Below the pieces are notes generated by a model. That model was not told the origin of the DNA. It ran no database searches and worked only from the letters and a program-made list of their open reading frames with translations. From Bacteroidales bacterium (GTDB lineage Bacteria; Bacteroidota; Bacteroidia; Bacteroidales; WCHB1-69): a stretch of 64,000 nucleotides of DNA. Position 1 is the stretch's first letter. Each line of letters begins with the position of its first letter. The position numbers and the translations under genes were made by a program. Below are positions 34,127 through 43,938 of the stretch, piece after piece. The stretch spans positions 62,001 to 126,000 of the forward strand of contig JAILCI010000044.1 in the NCBI GenBank assembly GCA_024686335.1, in the 5' to 3' direction.

Positions 34127-35089
34127 ATGTTTTTCTATCTCAATAAAAATACAATCATTCAGCTTATCGCTTCAGCTGGCCTGCTCATCTGGGCTATTAT
34201 CAGCATTATTACCCAGATGCAGATTATGCCACCCGACCATCAGGCTTTTCTGTACAAAGCCGTATATCCTTTCCTAGCCAATAATGTATGGTCATATAAA
34301 ACCCTTGCCATCATACTTCTCATATTTTCCACTCTCATGGTGCAACGTTTCTTCAGCATCAGCAGCTTTGCCGAGAACACGACATACATGCCCATGGTAT
34401 TCTTCCTCCTACTCTTGAACTTGAATCATTCCTTCACCATATTCACACCTGTCTTCATCACCATAGCCACCACCGCATTTTTGATCATGATGAATTCAGA
34501 AAATGAACATGGCTATTCGATTAGTAACAGGATGTTCAGCTCAGGATTGATCATTGGCATCACCACTCTTTTTGACTATAATGCAGTGTGGTTGATGCTT
34601 TTAATGATCATTGTGTTGATAACAACTCGCATCTCCAAACTCAAAGAAATTCTCATTCTGCTCATAGGTTTTCTTTTTATCTACATCTACCTTTTCACCT
34701 ACGGCTTCGTTACCGATAAAACGACGGAGATTTTTGCTGTGTTTAACGATTTTCAGTTCTTCACCATCATCCACCATGTCACTGCATGGAATTGGCTTAA
34801 CTGGCTCATGATTGCCGTCTTAGCAGGAACGATTCTAATATTCATCTTCGCGTGCAAGATTTACTTTGATAACAAGGTGGTTGCTTTGAGAAAGCGTTTT
34901 GTCACACATATATTTTTGATTATCAGTTGCATAATCATCGGTATTTTCTCTCCTTACGAGACGCCACAAGCTTTACCATACGTATTGCTTCCCACATCAA
35001 TTCTGTTTGCGCTCACCAGTTTAATAGAAAGGCGCAAATGGTTACACGACATCTTCATCATCGGCACATGCATCCTGTTATGGCTTTAA
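34127..35089 (+). CDS. Multi-spanning membrane protein (DUF6427-like)
   Basis: A 320-residue protein with nine or ten hydrophobic helices and no soluble domain. The start MFFYLNKNTIIQLIASAG and the later LFDYNAVWLMLLMIIVL resemble the DUF6427 family of Bacteroidetes membrane proteins, whose function is unknown. Its ATG is one base after the stop of the AMP-binding fragment and its end overlaps the rnhB start by 10 bases, so translation of all three is coupled. Confidence 0.75.
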   Translation: MFFYLNKNTIIQLIASAGLLIWAIISIITQMQIMPPDHQAFLYKAVYPFLANNVWSYKTLAIILLIFSTLMVQRFFSISSFAENTTYMPMVFFLLLLNLNHSFTIFTPVFITIATTAFLIMMNSENEHGYSISNRMFSSGLIIGITTLFDYNAVWLMLLMIIVLITTRISKLKEILILLIGFLFIYIYLFTYGFVTDKTTEIFAVFNDFQFFTIIHHVTAWNWLNWLMIAVLAGTILIFIFACKIYFDNKVVALRKRFVTHIFLIISCIIIGIFSPYETPQALPYVLLPTSILFALTSLIERRKWLHDIFIIGTCILLWL

Positions 35090-35688
35090 AATCACACTAT
35101 TCATCGGAAAAGACCGTGGAATGCGGATGTGACGAAGTCGGGCGAGGATGTGTTGCCGGACCTGTATTCGCAGCTGCCGTCATTTTGCCATACGATTATC
35201 ATAACGATCTCATCAACGATTCCAAACAACTGAATGCCAAACGGAGAGAAGAACTTCGGAAAGTCATCGAACGTGATGCTATAGCATGGTCTGTGCAACA
35301 ACTCAGTGAAGAGGTTATCGACAAAATCAACATTCTCAGAGCTTCCATCCAGTGCATGAACAACGCCGTCGGGGCACTCTCCGTCCGTCCCGAACTGCTA
35401 CTCATAGACGGCAACAAATTCCAGGACGTGCACAACATCCCTTACCACTGTATAGTCAAAGGAGATGCAAATTATCTCTCCATTGCAGCCGCCTCCATCT
35501 TGGCCAAGACGCACCGTGATGCCTTGATGGAACGTCTACACGAGGAATACCCCATGTATGACTGGAAAAACAATAAGGGCTATCCGTCACCAAAACAGAT
35601 AGCCGCTATTAAAGAGTTCGGACTCTCCCCTTATCACAGGAAGAGTTATCACATCAAGCAGTTGGATCCCGAATTGGAACTATTCTAG
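35080..35688 (+). CDS. rnhB: Ribonuclease HII
   Basis: A 202-residue RNase H type 2, which nicks the RNA strand at ribonucleotides in DNA and removes primer remnants. Motifs: CDEVGRGCVAGPVFAAAV with the catalytic Asp-Glu pair, LLIDGNKF with the third acid, and AAASILAKTHRD with the fourth. The start MALKSHYSS at 35080 overlaps the membrane protein end (ATGGCTTTAA), giving translational coupling; an upstream extension to 34927 would run inside that gene and was rejected. Converges with the TPR-like lipoprotein gene, overlapping it by four bases. Confidence 0.95.
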   Translation: MALKSHYSSEKTVECGCDEVGRGCVAGPVFAAAVILPYDYHNDLINDSKQLNAKRREELRKVIERDAIAWSVQQLSEEVIDKINILRASIQCMNNAVGALSVRPELLLIDGNKFQDVHNIPYHCIVKGDANYLSIAAASILAKTHRDALMERLHEEYPMYDWKNNKGYPSPKQIAAIKEFGLSPYHRKSYHIKQLDPELELF

Positions 35689-36254
35689 TTCAAGTTCAAC
35701 ATCTCTTCCACCTGGGATTCAGACTTGCCCAATAATTCCAAGTAATCCTTTAGTTGAATCGTCAAACTATCATCAGGGTTGCGATTTATAAAGTCGCGAT
35801 ACTGATCCTCAGCACTAGTATAGTCACCCAGAATATCGTCGTAAATAATGCCTCGCTGATAGTAGCAATATTTAGCATTTTCATGCTCCGGATACTTCTC
35901 TTGAAAGTCATAGAAAATCTTTAAAGCCTGCTTGGCATATTTTGCAATATCCTCCCGAGTCATGGAAGATTTAGCCAATATCATACTGCCAATACCAGCT
36001 TTGTATAGCATATCTGGAGCAATGTCTGCTTTTGGATTTTGCTCAGCAAACTCGATAGCTGATGCAATGAAAGCATTGAAGGCAGAAGAGTCAATAAAAC
36101 CGATCTTATACAATGAGTCAGCACGATGATACTGATCCGTAAGAGTAGTCGCAGCCTCTTGTTGCTTTGCAGAGATTCCAGAATTTGATTTCTGTTTGCA
36201 TCCTGCCATCACAAGAAGAAAGAAGCAGCAAATCATTATGGTTAACCGTCTCAT
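35685..36254 (-). CDS. TPR-like lipoprotein
   Basis: A 189-residue lipoprotein with lipobox LLVMAGCK. The mature part is helical with tetratricopeptide-like pairs (DMLYKAGIGSMILAKSS, YCYYQRGIIYDDILGDYTSA, EDQYRDFINRNPDD). The pattern resembles BamD/YbgF-like tetratricopeptide lipoproteins but is too short for BamD. Last gene of the ten-gene minus-strand run, five bases after def. Confidence 0.75.
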   Translation of the reverse strand: MRRLTIMICCFFLLVMAGCKQKSNSGISAKQQEAATTLTDQYHRADSLYKIGFIDSSAFNAFIASAIEFAEQNPKADIAPDMLYKAGIGSMILAKSSMTREDIAKYAKQALKIFYDFQEKYPEHENAKYCYYQRGIIYDDILGDYTSAEDQYRDFINRNPDDSLTIQLKDYLELLGKSESQVEEMLNLN

Positions 36255-36259
36255 ATTGA

Positions 36260-36817
36260 TTACTTTTTAGGATGGACAATCTTGTAACTTGTTCTCATCT
36301 TGCCAGCAGAGATATCTTTGAGAGAGCGTTTAAGAACCATCTTCTTGATGGATGAGAGACGATCCACAAAAACTTTTCCCTCAAGATGGTCATACTCATG
36401 TTGAATCACGCGAGCTGCAAGGCCATCGAAGTCCTCCTCATGGAAGTTTCCTTCAACATCGAAATACTCAATATGAATATTGGATTTTCGGGTTACATCT
36501 TCGTTGAGATTGGGGAGACTAAGGCAACCCTCGCCAAAGACGAAGTCCTCACCCCACTCTTCTGTGATAATCGGGTTTATAAAAGCGCCCTTGAATATCC
36601 GAACATCGGGAAAAGACTCTTTGAAAGGTTCTGTATCGATAACAAAAAGACGGATATCCTTTCCTATTTGAGGTGCGGCGAGTCCTACTCCACCAGCGTG
36701 ATACATGGTTTCGAACATATCATCAACCAATGGTTTCCAATCTGTATTTTCCACATCCACCTCATGCGCGAGTTTGCGCAAGACAGGTTCTCCATAAACA
36801 TAAATAGGCAATATCAT
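36260..36817 (-). CDS. def: Peptide deformylase
   Basis: A 185-residue metallohydrolase that removes the formyl group from the N-terminal Met of new proteins. All three metal/active-site motifs are present: GVGLAAPQIG, EGCLSLP (Cys ligand) and QHEYDHLEG (two His ligands and catalytic Glu). Starts two bases after the ruvX stop and ends five bases before the lipoprotein gene, an arrangement (ruvX-def-TPR) common in Bacteroidales. Confidence 0.96.
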   Translation of the reverse strand: MILPIYVYGEPVLRKLAHEVDVENTDWKPLVDDMFETMYHAGGVGLAAPQIGKDIRLFVIDTEPFKESFPDVRIFKGAFINPIITEEWGEDFVFGEGCLSLPNLNEDVTRKSNIHIEYFDVEGNFHEEDFDGLAARVIQHEYDHLEGKVFVDRLSSIKKMVLKRSLKDISAGKMRTSYKIVHPKK

Positions 36818-36819
36818 AG

Positions 36820-37272
36820 TTATAACGGGTTTTGATTATTAGTATTAAAAGATTGTTGTTCCATATAAGTCTGCAAAATGATGGCGGCACTCACCTTATC
36901 AATAAGCGCCTTATTCTGGCGGTCCTTTTTCTTGAGACCAGCATCTATCATTGACTGAAAGGCCATACGGGATGTGAATCGCTCGTCCACGCGAGCTATG
37001 GTCGTTGTCGGAGAGATGTTTGGCAGTTCCTTACGGAGTCTGTTGACAAAGGGTTCAATGTAGCGGGTCGAGTCGGAAGGAGTATTGTCGAGCTTGCGGG
37101 GCTCACCTATGACGATGACATCCACCTTCTCCGTCTGGAGGTATTTCTTCAGAAAATCGAAAGCTTGAGCCACCGGAATAGTGTCCAGCGGATTAGCACA
37201 TATCTGCAATTCGTCAGTAACGGCGAATCCCACGCGCTTCTGTCCGTAATCAATCGCCAATATTCTGCCCAT
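36820..37272 (-). CDS. ruvX: RuvX/YqgF-type Holliday junction resolvase-like protein
   Basis: A 150-residue RNase H-fold protein of the YqgF group, involved in ribosomal RNA 5' processing and perhaps in recombination. Motifs: ILAIDYGQKRVGFAV with the first Asp, VIVIGEPRKLDN with a Glu, and TIARVDERFTSRMA. The start MGRILAIDYG at 37272 is preferred over 37281; it still overlaps the 3' end of cstA by 23 bases, so expression is coupled to cstA. Confidence 0.92.
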   Translation of the reverse strand: MGRILAIDYGQKRVGFAVTDELQICANPLDTIPVAQAFDFLKKYLQTEKVDVIVIGEPRKLDNTPSDSTRYIEPFVNRLRKELPNISPTTTIARVDERFTSRMAFQSMIDAGLKKKDRQNKALIDKVSAAIILQTYMEQQSFNTNNQNPL

Positions 37273-38725
37273 CCTCAACAAGATTTTTCTCTCTTTTACG
37301 AGATTTATAGATGAAAAGTGCTAACGAAAGAGCAGTGATGATAGCTGACAAGGTATAACCCAACGCACGTGGCATCCAACGGCCCAAGCCCTCTTTCTCA
37401 GCAACGAATAGGAAGCTGACGATGACCATTGTCATGAAAAGTGCTGGCAGAAGAGTCAGCAGATACCAATGACCTTTCTTTTCGCGACGCAGGAATACAG
37501 TAATGGCCCAAAGAGTGAAGGTAGCCAAGAACTGGTTAGCCCATGCGAAATAGCGCCAGATAACGTCAAAGCCCTGAGCATCTTTCAGACTGAAGATCAA
37601 GAAGATCAACGTAACGATGAAAATAGGAACAGCTATCATCAGACGGTTTTTAATAGGTTTCTGGTCGATGTGCATGAAGTCGGCGACAATAAGACGTGCA
37701 GAACGCAAAGCGGTATCTCCAGAGGTAACAGCAGCGCTGATGACACCGAGGATAGTGATAACGGCGATAACCTTCGGGAACCAAGTGTCAGCGATGACGC
37801 CTACCATGGCAGCACCGGACTTTCCAGCGGTTACGATACCGCTCTCGGGGCTGAAGAAATAGGCAGCAGCAGCAGCCCAAATCAAAGCGACAACGCCTTC
37901 CGTGATCATTGCACCGTAAAAGATAGGGCGACCCTGTTTCTCATTGACCATACAACGGGCCATCAAAGGCGACTGCGTAGCATGGAAACCTGAGATAGCA
38001 CCACAGGCGATGGAGATGAACATCATCGGGAAGATAGGGTTATGTGCTGCATTGGGGTGACGGTTCTGAAGTCCTGACCAAAGTTCAGGTATCTCAGGAC
38101 GGTAAACGAAAAAGGCCACCACAAGTGCCACAGCCATACCCAAAAGCAAGATGCCGAAAATCGGATAGATACGGCCAATCAGCTTGTCAATAGGCAACAA
38201 GGTAGCAATCAAATAGTAGAAAAGTACAATGCCGACCCAAATGAAGACACTCATATTGGGAGTAAAATGTGCGGTCAGCAATGTCGCGGGAGTATTGACG
38301 AAGACCACGCCCACCAGAATCATCAGAAAGACCATGAAACCGCGCATGAACTGCTTAACGCCATTTCCGAGGTACATATAGTGGATTTCCGGCAGACTAC
38401 AGCCCTTATTTCTCAACGAGAGCATGCCAGCAAGATAGTCGTGGACAGCACCTGCGAAGATGCTACCGAAAACAATCCAGAGAAAAGAGGAGGTTCCGAA
38501 CTGGGCACCCATGATGGCACCGCAAATCGGACCGACGCCTGCAATATTCAGAAACTGGATGAGGAAGATACGCCAAGGTTTCATCGGCACATAATCCACG
38601 CCGTCAGCCATCGTTACGGCTGGTGTCTCGCGTTTTTCATCGGCTCCAAACAATTTCTCCATGAAGGTACCATAAATCAGGTAACCGAGAAGAAGCACCA
38701 CTAATGCTATTAAAAAAGTTATCAT
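37250..38725 (-). CDS. cstA: Carbon starvation protein A family peptide transporter
   Basis: A 491-residue inner membrane protein with about 12 hydrophobic segments. CstA signatures are clear: the N-terminal DYVPMKPWRIFLIQFLNIAG, GPICGAIMGAQFG, and VHDYLAGMLSLRNKG. CstA proteins take up peptides or pyruvate during nutrient limitation. It is shorter than E. coli CstA (about 700 residues), as usual for Bacteroidetes. It lies between a 5'-nucleotidase-like gene (34 bases upstream) and ruvX (overlap of 23 bases). Confidence 0.9.
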   Translation of the reverse strand: MITFLIALVVLLLGYLIYGTFMEKLFGADEKRETPAVTMADGVDYVPMKPWRIFLIQFLNIAGVGPICGAIMGAQFGTSSFLWIVFGSIFAGAVHDYLAGMLSLRNKGCSLPEIHYMYLGNGVKQFMRGFMVFLMILVGVVFVNTPATLLTAHFTPNMSVFIWVGIVLFYYLIATLLPIDKLIGRIYPIFGILLLGMAVALVVAFFVYRPEIPELWSGLQNRHPNAAHNPIFPMMFISIACGAISGFHATQSPLMARCMVNEKQGRPIFYGAMITEGVVALIWAAAAAYFFSPESGIVTAGKSGAAMVGVIADTWFPKVIAVITILGVISAAVTSGDTALRSARLIVADFMHIDQKPIKNRLMIAVPIFIVTLIFLIFSLKDAQGFDVIWRYFAWANQFLATFTLWAITVFLRREKKGHWYLLTLLPALFMTMVIVSFLFVAEKEGLGRWMPRALGYTLSAIITALSLALFIYKSRKREKNLVEDGQNIGD

Positions 38726-38759
38726 TTTCTTCTATAATTATAAAGTTCAACGTATTGAA

Positions 38760-39530
38760 TTACGGTTGTCTTTCAATGCTTACACGACCTTCCAATTGAC
38801 CATCCAGAATAATCCCATTTTGGTTCATATCTTTAATCTCTTCAATGAGAAAATCTCGAAAGATCACATTTGAATAAACTGTCTTTTCAAAACGAATATC
38901 GCTGATGAGACTATCACCGCCTTTAGCAATAAAGTCGACAGTCACCAGTCTGTATAGCTTTTGATCATCAAGAGGCTCATTCTGCACAAGGATTTTTACA
39001 GGTCTACCGTTACGATAGGTCATCTGCACTCCAGCCATAGGAGCATTCTTTTTATCTGTGAATCGTTTTAACGCCTTGCGCAACTCACTGCCCTTAATTT
39101 GCAAAAAGGCAAGATTATTATCAAAGGGAGAAACGTCATAGATATCCGCGATGCGAACATCTCCCGACGGAATATTAGAACGGATGCCGCCAAAATTGAG
39201 CATTGAAATGTCGCATTGGGCGAAAAGAGGATCATCCACATACTTGGGGGCTCGCTCCAACAGAGTTGTTGTCAAGAAATTAGACAATGGACTTTCTGGA
39301 GAAAAAGAGACCAGTTCACGATTGGAACGACCTATCACAACATTAATCATATCTTCCAATTGTTGATGTTTGATATCCACATATTGTTGAAGTATAGGAT
39401 CAACTTTGGAATCCCAAGTTGAGTCCATCCGCACCATCCGATACTCATATTGGAAGTTTTCGGATGCAACTTGGGCATAGCCGGTGATGGCCATGCCCAA
39501 AGCAAATATTAAAATCAGTCTCTTCTTCAT
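38760..39530 (-). CDS. Secreted 5'-nucleotidase C-terminal domain protein
   Basis: A 256-residue protein with signal peptide (LIFALGMAITGYAQ). It matches the C-terminal, substrate-binding half of UshA-like 5'-nucleotidases: SPLSNFLTTTLLERA, SMLNFGGIRSNIPSGDV, FLQIKGSELRKALKRF and YRLVTVDFIAKGGD. The metallophosphoesterase half, often encoded by a neighbouring gene in Bacteroidetes, is not in this neighbourhood. Thus on its own it can bind but probably not cleave nucleotides. Starts three bases after the SagB-like gene. Confidence 0.85.
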   Translation of the reverse strand: MKKRLILIFALGMAITGYAQVASENFQYEYRMVRMDSTWDSKVDPILQQYVDIKHQQLEDMINVVIGRSNRELVSFSPESPLSNFLTTTLLERAPKYVDDPLFAQCDISMLNFGGIRSNIPSGDVRIADIYDVSPFDNNLAFLQIKGSELRKALKRFTDKKNAPMAGVQMTYRNGRPVKILVQNEPLDDQKLYRLVTVDFIAKGGDSLISDIRFEKTVYSNVIFRDFLIEEIKDMNQNGIILDGQLEGRVSIERQP

Positions 39531-39533
39531 ATT

Positions 39534-40175
39534 CTATTCGACTGGGAATCCTACGCATTGCGCCAGCACTGCCTTCCCATTAAATTGCAGGGCGGCTTTG
39601 ATATCATCACGATAGATATGTCCCATCACCACGGTATTCATTTTGTTAGCGGCGCAGTAGAGATAGACATTCTGGCTCACATAACCGGCATCGGTAGCAC
39701 CGTAGAATTCGCGACCATTCTCATCAAAGCCTTTCATTTTGTCGTAGTTTGCGACGAAGAGGAGCATGAGAGGAGCTTGTTTGGCGAAATCGCTATGAGA
39801 GGTCACTGGCCGAAGGTCCTTATCGGAGACTAAAGTCAGCTGATTCTTCTCCACATCATAGAAATAGGCGCCATCGGGCATCATCACATAGATATCGATT
39901 TCCTGAGCATTACGAGCAGAAGGGGCTGTGCGTTTGCCATCGTTACGATTAATACCATTGGCACACCAGAGCAGGTCGGAGATCTGCTGGAGGCTGAGCT
40001 TAGCCGTGGAGAACTCACGAGCTGTAGAACGGCGGAACAAGGCCTCATACAAAGGCATGCCGCCACGAGTCTGCGGATTCGGAAGCTGAATATAGGGAGT
40101 AGAAAACATCGCATCCTGGGCTATCAACATACTACTCATCATAAAAAGAGTTATAACTATAAAAATCTTTTTCAT
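39534..40175 (-). CDS. SagB/ThcOx-type nitroreductase with signal peptide
   Basis: A 213-residue flavoprotein of the nitroreductase fold. Motifs: RRSTARE as the FMN phosphate-binding site, LLWCANGINRNDGKRTAPS, and DAGYVSQNVYLYCAANKM, all typical of the SagB/ThcOx dehydrogenase subgroup. The N-terminus MKKIFIVITLFMMSSMLIAQ is a signal peptide, so the enzyme should be periplasmic, where an FMN cofactor is less usual. It is not next to a thiopeptide or bacteriocin cluster, so its role is unknown. Two bases from floA, three bases from the 5'-nucleotidase-like gene. Confidence 0.85.
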   Translation of the reverse strand: MKKIFIVITLFMMSSMLIAQDAMFSTPYIQLPNPQTRGGMPLYEALFRRSTAREFSTAKLSLQQISDLLWCANGINRNDGKRTAPSARNAQEIDIYVMMPDGAYFYDVEKNQLTLVSDKDLRPVTSHSDFAKQAPLMLLFVANYDKMKGFDENGREFYGATDAGYVSQNVYLYCAANKMNTVVMGHIYRDDIKAALQFNGKAVLAQCVGFPVE

Positions 40176-40177
40176 CG

Positions 40178-41155
40178 TTACTCTTTTTTAGCGGGCTTAT
40201 CCTGGCCAATCTTGCTGATGCCATCGCGCATCTGAGTGTCGGCCTTGATATTCTCAAGTTTATAGTAATCCATAACGCCAAGATTGCCAGTACGGAAAGC
40301 TTCTGCGAGAGCGAGGGGTACCTCTGCTTCTGCGAGGATAACCTTAGCGCGAGCCTCTTGAGCCTTAGCTTTCATCTCTTGCTCGGAAGCGACAGCCATA
40401 GCACGACGCTCCTCAGCCTTGGCCTGTGCAATATTCTTATCGGCGTTAGCCTGATCCATCTGCAACATAGCACCGATATTCTTACCTACATCCACATCAG
40501 CGATATCAATGGAAAGGATCTCAAAAGCGGTACCAGAGTCCAAACCTTTGGAAAGCACCAATTTAGAAATAGAATCAGGATTTTCAAGCACCATCTTATG
40601 GGTCTCTGCAGAACCGATGGCTGTAACGATACCCTCACCGACACGGGCGATGATGGTCTCCTCACCAGCACCACCCACCAATTGGCGGATGTTGGTTCGG
40701 ACAGTCACACGAGCCTTAGCAATCAACTGGATACCATCCTTAGCCACTGCGGCCACGGGAGGAGTGTTGATTACCTTAGGATTAACGGAGGTTTGGATAG
40801 CTTCAACCAAGTTACGGCCTGCCAAGTCGATAGCGGTAGCAGCCTTGAAATCCAACGGGATGTTAGCTTTGTCAGCAGAGATCAAAGCATTTACGACTGC
40901 AGAGATATGACCGCCAGCAAGATAGTGGGCTTCCAGTTGGTCACGACTCAGCGGGATACCAGCCTTTGATGCTGTAATCATAGAGTTAACAATCTTATCT
41001 GGTGGCACACGACGCCAACGCATCAGGATCAATTGAATCAATGAAACATGAACGCCATTCAAGATGGCAATGAACCACAGGCGCAAAGGCACCATCCAGA
41101 AAAAGACGATGACTAAAACGACTATAGCAATAACAATTAAAATTGTACTAGTCAT
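40178..41155 (-). CDS. floA: Flotillin-like membrane scaffold protein FloA
   Basis: A 325-residue protein with one N-terminal membrane hairpin ([18 protein letters not shown]), then a SPFH-like domain ([39 protein letters not shown]) and a coiled-coil rich in Ala/Glu ([33 protein letters not shown]). This is the FloA/YqfA family, which organises membrane microdomains. The NfeD-like gene lies nine bases upstream, the usual partner. Confidence 0.95.
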   Translation of the reverse strand: MTSTILIVIAIVVLVIVFFWMVPLRLWFIAILNGVHVSLIQLILMRWRRVPPDKIVNSMITASKAGIPLSRDQLEAHYLAGGHISAVVNALISADKANIPLDFKAATAIDLAGRNLVEAIQTSVNPKVINTPPVAAVAKDGIQLIAKARVTVRTNIRQLVGGAGEETIIARVGEGIVTAIGSAETHKMVLENPDSISKLVLSKGLDSGTAFEILSIDIADVDVGKNIGAMLQMDQANADKNIAQAKAEERRAMAVASEQEMKAKAQEARAKVILAEAEVPLALAEAFRTGNLGVMDYYKLENIKADTQMRDGISKIGQDKPAKKE

Positions 41156-41164
41156 AAGTTTGGT

Positions 41165-41626
41165 TTATTTTAAAGGTTTTACGAAAATCTCATTCTGATC
41201 AATCTTGACAATCTCAATCGGAGTATTCGCATCCACGAAATCCTGCAGAGAGGTCACCTCCATCATCTGGTCACCGAAACGGCCAGTTCCTTTCTGGGCC
41301 AAACGAGAGACGGCCACACCTTGGTCGCCGACTTTCAGTTGATCGCTGATCTCATTCATTTTACTGTCTATCTGCGTATGGAGCTGGAGTTTGCGCCAAG
41401 TCTTGGTACGCATCATAAAATAGAAAGAGAGCAATGTAACAATAGCTACAGCAAAGATCATGATGGTCCCAGCTGTAGCGCCATAAAGAATAAAAGTAGT
41501 GACAACGCCCGCGATCATACAAAGCACGCCAAGAATGGCCACTACCCCACCTGGAATTACCAGGAAGTCGAGGATCATGAGCAGCAGTCCTACGAAGATA
41601 ATTAATATAATACTACCGAGTTTCAT
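41165..41626 (-). CDS. NfeD-like membrane protein
   Basis: A 153-residue protein with three or four N-terminal transmembrane helices (LGSIILIIFVGLLLMILDFL, VVAILGVLCMIAGVVTTFIL, IMIFAVAIVTLLSFYFMM) and a C-terminal OB-fold (KVGDQGVAVSRLAQKGTGRF, FVDANTPIEIVKIDQNEIFV). This is the short NfeD form that pairs with flotillins in membrane quality control. It lies between tyrS (20 bases) and floA (nine bases). Confidence 0.88.
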   Translation of the reverse strand: MKLGSIILIIFVGLLLMILDFLVIPGGVVAILGVLCMIAGVVTTFILYGATAGTIMIFAVAIVTLLSFYFMMRTKTWRKLQLHTQIDSKMNEISDQLKVGDQGVAVSRLAQKGTGRFGDQMMEVTSLQDFVDANTPIEIVKIDQNEIFVKPLK

Positions 41627-41646
41627 GATTTACAAGATATATCAAT

Positions 41647-42939
41647 TTAGGCGATATGAACGATGTAATAGTTCTTTTTACCCTTCTGCACAAGAATGTA
41701 ATGACCATTCATAATCATATCGGTGGTCACAGTCAAATCTTCTTTCACCTTATCCTTATTGATGGCAACACCGTTGTCTTTAAGCATGCGGCGGGCCTCA
41801 CCCTTGCTGGCAAAGATGTTGGTATGTTCCGACAGAAAGTCGACCACACCACAACCATTCTCTAGCACGCTCTTGGATACTTCCACTTGAGGGACACCCT
41901 CAAAAACGGAGAGGAAGAGTTTTTCAGGAAGGGCAGCCAAGCTCTCATGTGTGCCTTTACCGAAAAGAATCTCGGAAGCGTTAAGAGCAGCGTTATAATC
42001 ATCTTCGGAATGCACGCGAATTGTCAAATCTTTAGCCAGTGCTTTTTGGAGAATACGAAGATGCGGAGCCGCATCATGTTCACGCTCCATAGCTTCAATC
42101 TCCTCCTTTGAAAAATGGGTAAAAATACGGATATAGCGCTTGCTGTCATCATCAGAGCAGTTGAGCCAGAACTGATAAAAAGCGTACGGTGAGGTGCGCT
42201 CGGGATCAAGCCAGATATTACCCTTCTCGGTCTTGCCAAACTTACCACCATCAGCTTTGGTGATAAGCGGACAGGTCAAGGCATAAGCCTCAGCCTCAGC
42301 ACCGAGAATACGACGAATCATCTCCGTACCAGTGGTGATATTTCCCCATTGGTCAGAGCCACCCAGTTGCAGTTTACAACCATAATTTTGATACAAATAG
42401 AGAAAATCGTAGCCTTGAACAAGCTGGTATGAAAATTCTGTAAATGACATACCGTCGCCTTCGCCATTGAAACGCTTCTTGACGGAATCTTTAGCCATCA
42501 TGTAGTTGACAGTGATGTGCTTGCCAATGTCGCGAATAAACTCGAGGAATGAGAACTTACTCATCCAAGTGTAGTTGTTGACAAGTTGTGCGGCATTAGG
42601 AGCATCGGATTCAAAGTCGAGGAATTTGCTCAGCTGCTTTTTGATACAAGCCTGATTGTGCTTCAGTGTTTCCTCATCGAGAAGATTTCTCTCTTGTGAC
42701 TTTCCAGAGGGATCACCAATCATACCGGTGGCACCACCCAACAGAGCTATCGGTCGATGACCGCAACGTTGGAAATGCGACAACATCATGATTCCAACCA
42801 AATGTCCGATATGCAGGGAATCAGCAGTCGGATCAATACCGAGATAAGCGGTTGTAACCTCTTTGTTCAACAATTCTTCAGTTCCGGGCATGATATTATT
42901 CAACATGCCACGCCATTTCAATTCTTCTACAAAATTCAT
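41647..42939 (-). CDS. tyrS: Tyrosyl-tRNA synthetase
   Basis: A 430-residue class I synthetase that charges tRNA-Tyr. HIGH motif in [14 protein letters not shown], tyrosine pocket GYDFLYLY and [16 protein letters not shown] loop as KFGKTEKGN, and a C-terminal S4 domain ([14 protein letters not shown]). Length and motif set are normal for the bacterial type. It begins 32 bases after the DUF4878 lipoprotein gene and leads into the NfeD/floA pair. Confidence 0.97.
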   Translation of the reverse strand: MNFVEELKWRGMLNNIMPGTEELLNKEVTTAYLGIDPTADSLHIGHLVGIMMLSHFQRCGHRPIALLGGATGMIGDPSGKSQERNLLDEETLKHNQACIKKQLSKFLDFESDAPNAAQLVNNYTWMSKFSFLEFIRDIGKHITVNYMMAKDSVKKRFNGEGDGMSFTEFSYQLVQGYDFLYLYQNYGCKLQLGGSDQWGNITTGTEMIRRILGAEAEAYALTCPLITKADGGKFGKTEKGNIWLDPERTSPYAFYQFWLNCSDDDSKRYIRIFTHFSKEEIEAMEREHDAAPHLRILQKALAKDLTIRVHSEDDYNAALNASEILFGKGTHESLAALPEKLFLSVFEGVPQVEVSKSVLENGCGVVDFLSEHTNIFASKGEARRMLKDNGVAINKDKVKEDLTVTTDMIMNGHYILVQKGKKNYYIVHIA

Positions 42940-42971
42940 CGATTTGTTTAATAGATTTAGTTATAAATGTG

Positions 42972-43355
42972 TTATAGTGATAATTTCACACACCAATGAT
43001 TGTCTTCTTTCTTCAAATTAAGATCTTGTTCTTTAGCATTCCCATTAAGAGAATATTTGCAGTGGCAGACAGCTGTGGAATCAGTCTGCTCGGTGCAGGT
43101 GACTTCAGAAATGACCAACTTATTCTTCTTCACCTTGTCGTACTGTTCCTTATTCTCATTCATCATTTTCTCGATTTGTTCAATGAGAATATGTTCCTTA
43201 GCAGGAGTGTACTTGTAAATGGTGGGGAAATCACCAGTGTTGAAGGACATCAGGAACTCCTTGGTAGCGTATTCAGGAGAAGACTGATCTTCCACTTTGC
43301 AAGACACGCAAAACAACAACACTAAAGCCAAAATAAGAATATTTTTCAATTTCAT
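42972..43355 (-). CDS. DUF4878-like lipoprotein
   Basis: A 127-residue lipoprotein: signal peptide with lipobox LLFCVSC, then a small cone-like domain ([46 protein letters not shown]) of the DUF4878/NTF2-like type. Role unknown. First gene of the ten-gene minus-strand run; its promoter box at 43376-43383 is the only clear one for that run. Confidence 0.75.
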   Translation of the reverse strand: MKLKNILILALVLLFCVSCKVEDQSSPEYATKEFLMSFNTGDFPTIYKYTPAKEHILIEQIEKMMNENKEQYDKVKKNKLVISEVTCTEQTDSTAVCHCKYSLNGNAKEQDLNLKKEDNHWCVKLSL

Positions 43356-43375
43356 ACAATATTATTTAGAGAGTG

Positions 43376-43383
43376 CAAAAATA
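43376..43383 (-). promoter_or_regulatory. -7 box TATTTTTG for the tyrS-floA-cstA-def run
   Basis: Perfect TAnnTTTG on the minus strand, 21 bases before the start at 43355. Confidence 0.65.
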
Positions 43384-43432
43384 ATAAATTTTGACAATAA
43401 TATTATCGCGAACTATTGGATTATATTTTTTT

Positions 43433-43440
43433 TATTTTTG
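43433..43440 (+). promoter_or_regulatory. -7 box TATTTTTG for mscL
   Basis: Perfect TAnnTTTG on the plus strand, 37 bases before the start at 43477, divergent from the tyrS-run promoter. Confidence 0.65.
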
Positions 43441-43476
43441 CACAAAAAAAAATTTCAACAATTAAATTTAAGTCTT

Positions 43477-43917
43477 ATGGCAAAATCAGGTTTACTCAAA
43501 GAATTCAAAGAGTTTGCTTTAAAAGGCAACGTTATGGACATGGCTATCGGTGTCATCATCGGTGGTGCGTTCGGCAAAATTGTCACCTCTTTGGTTAACG
43601 ACATCATCATGCCCTTAGTTGGCGCTTTGATCGGCAATGTGGACTTCACCACACTGTCTGCCACTCTTCGCGCTCCCAAGTTGGGTGAAGGCGGCGAGGT
43701 CATCAAGGAAGCCGTCACTTTGAACTACGGTAACTTCATTCAGACAACCGTAGATTTTCTCATCGTGGCTCTCTGTATCTTCGGTGTCATCAAATTGATC
43801 AACAAAGCCACTTCTTTGGCTAAGAAGAAAGAGGAAGAAGCTCCGGCTCCTGCTCCCGAACCAACTAAAGAAGAAGTTCTCCTCACTGAGATTCGTGACC
43901 TGTTGAAGAACAAATAA
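43477..43917 (+). CDS. mscL: Large-conductance mechanosensitive channel
   Basis: A 146-residue pore protein that opens under membrane tension to release solutes after osmotic downshock. First helix with [40 protein letters not shown], second helix [19 protein letters not shown] and the C-terminal cytoplasmic helix after a Glu/Ala/Pro-rich linker ([18 protein letters not shown]). The start at 43477 was chosen for the family N-terminus [10 protein letters not shown] and for the promoter at 43433-43440. Confidence 0.96.
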   Translation: MAKSGLLKEFKEFALKGNVMDMAIGVIIGGAFGKIVTSLVNDIIMPLVGALIGNVDFTTLSATLRAPKLGEGGEVIKEAVTLNYGNFIQTTVDFLIVALCIFGVIKLINKATSLAKKKEEEAPAPAPEPTKEEVLLTEIRDLLKNK

Positions 43918-43938
43918 ACCATAACGGTTTTTTCAAGG

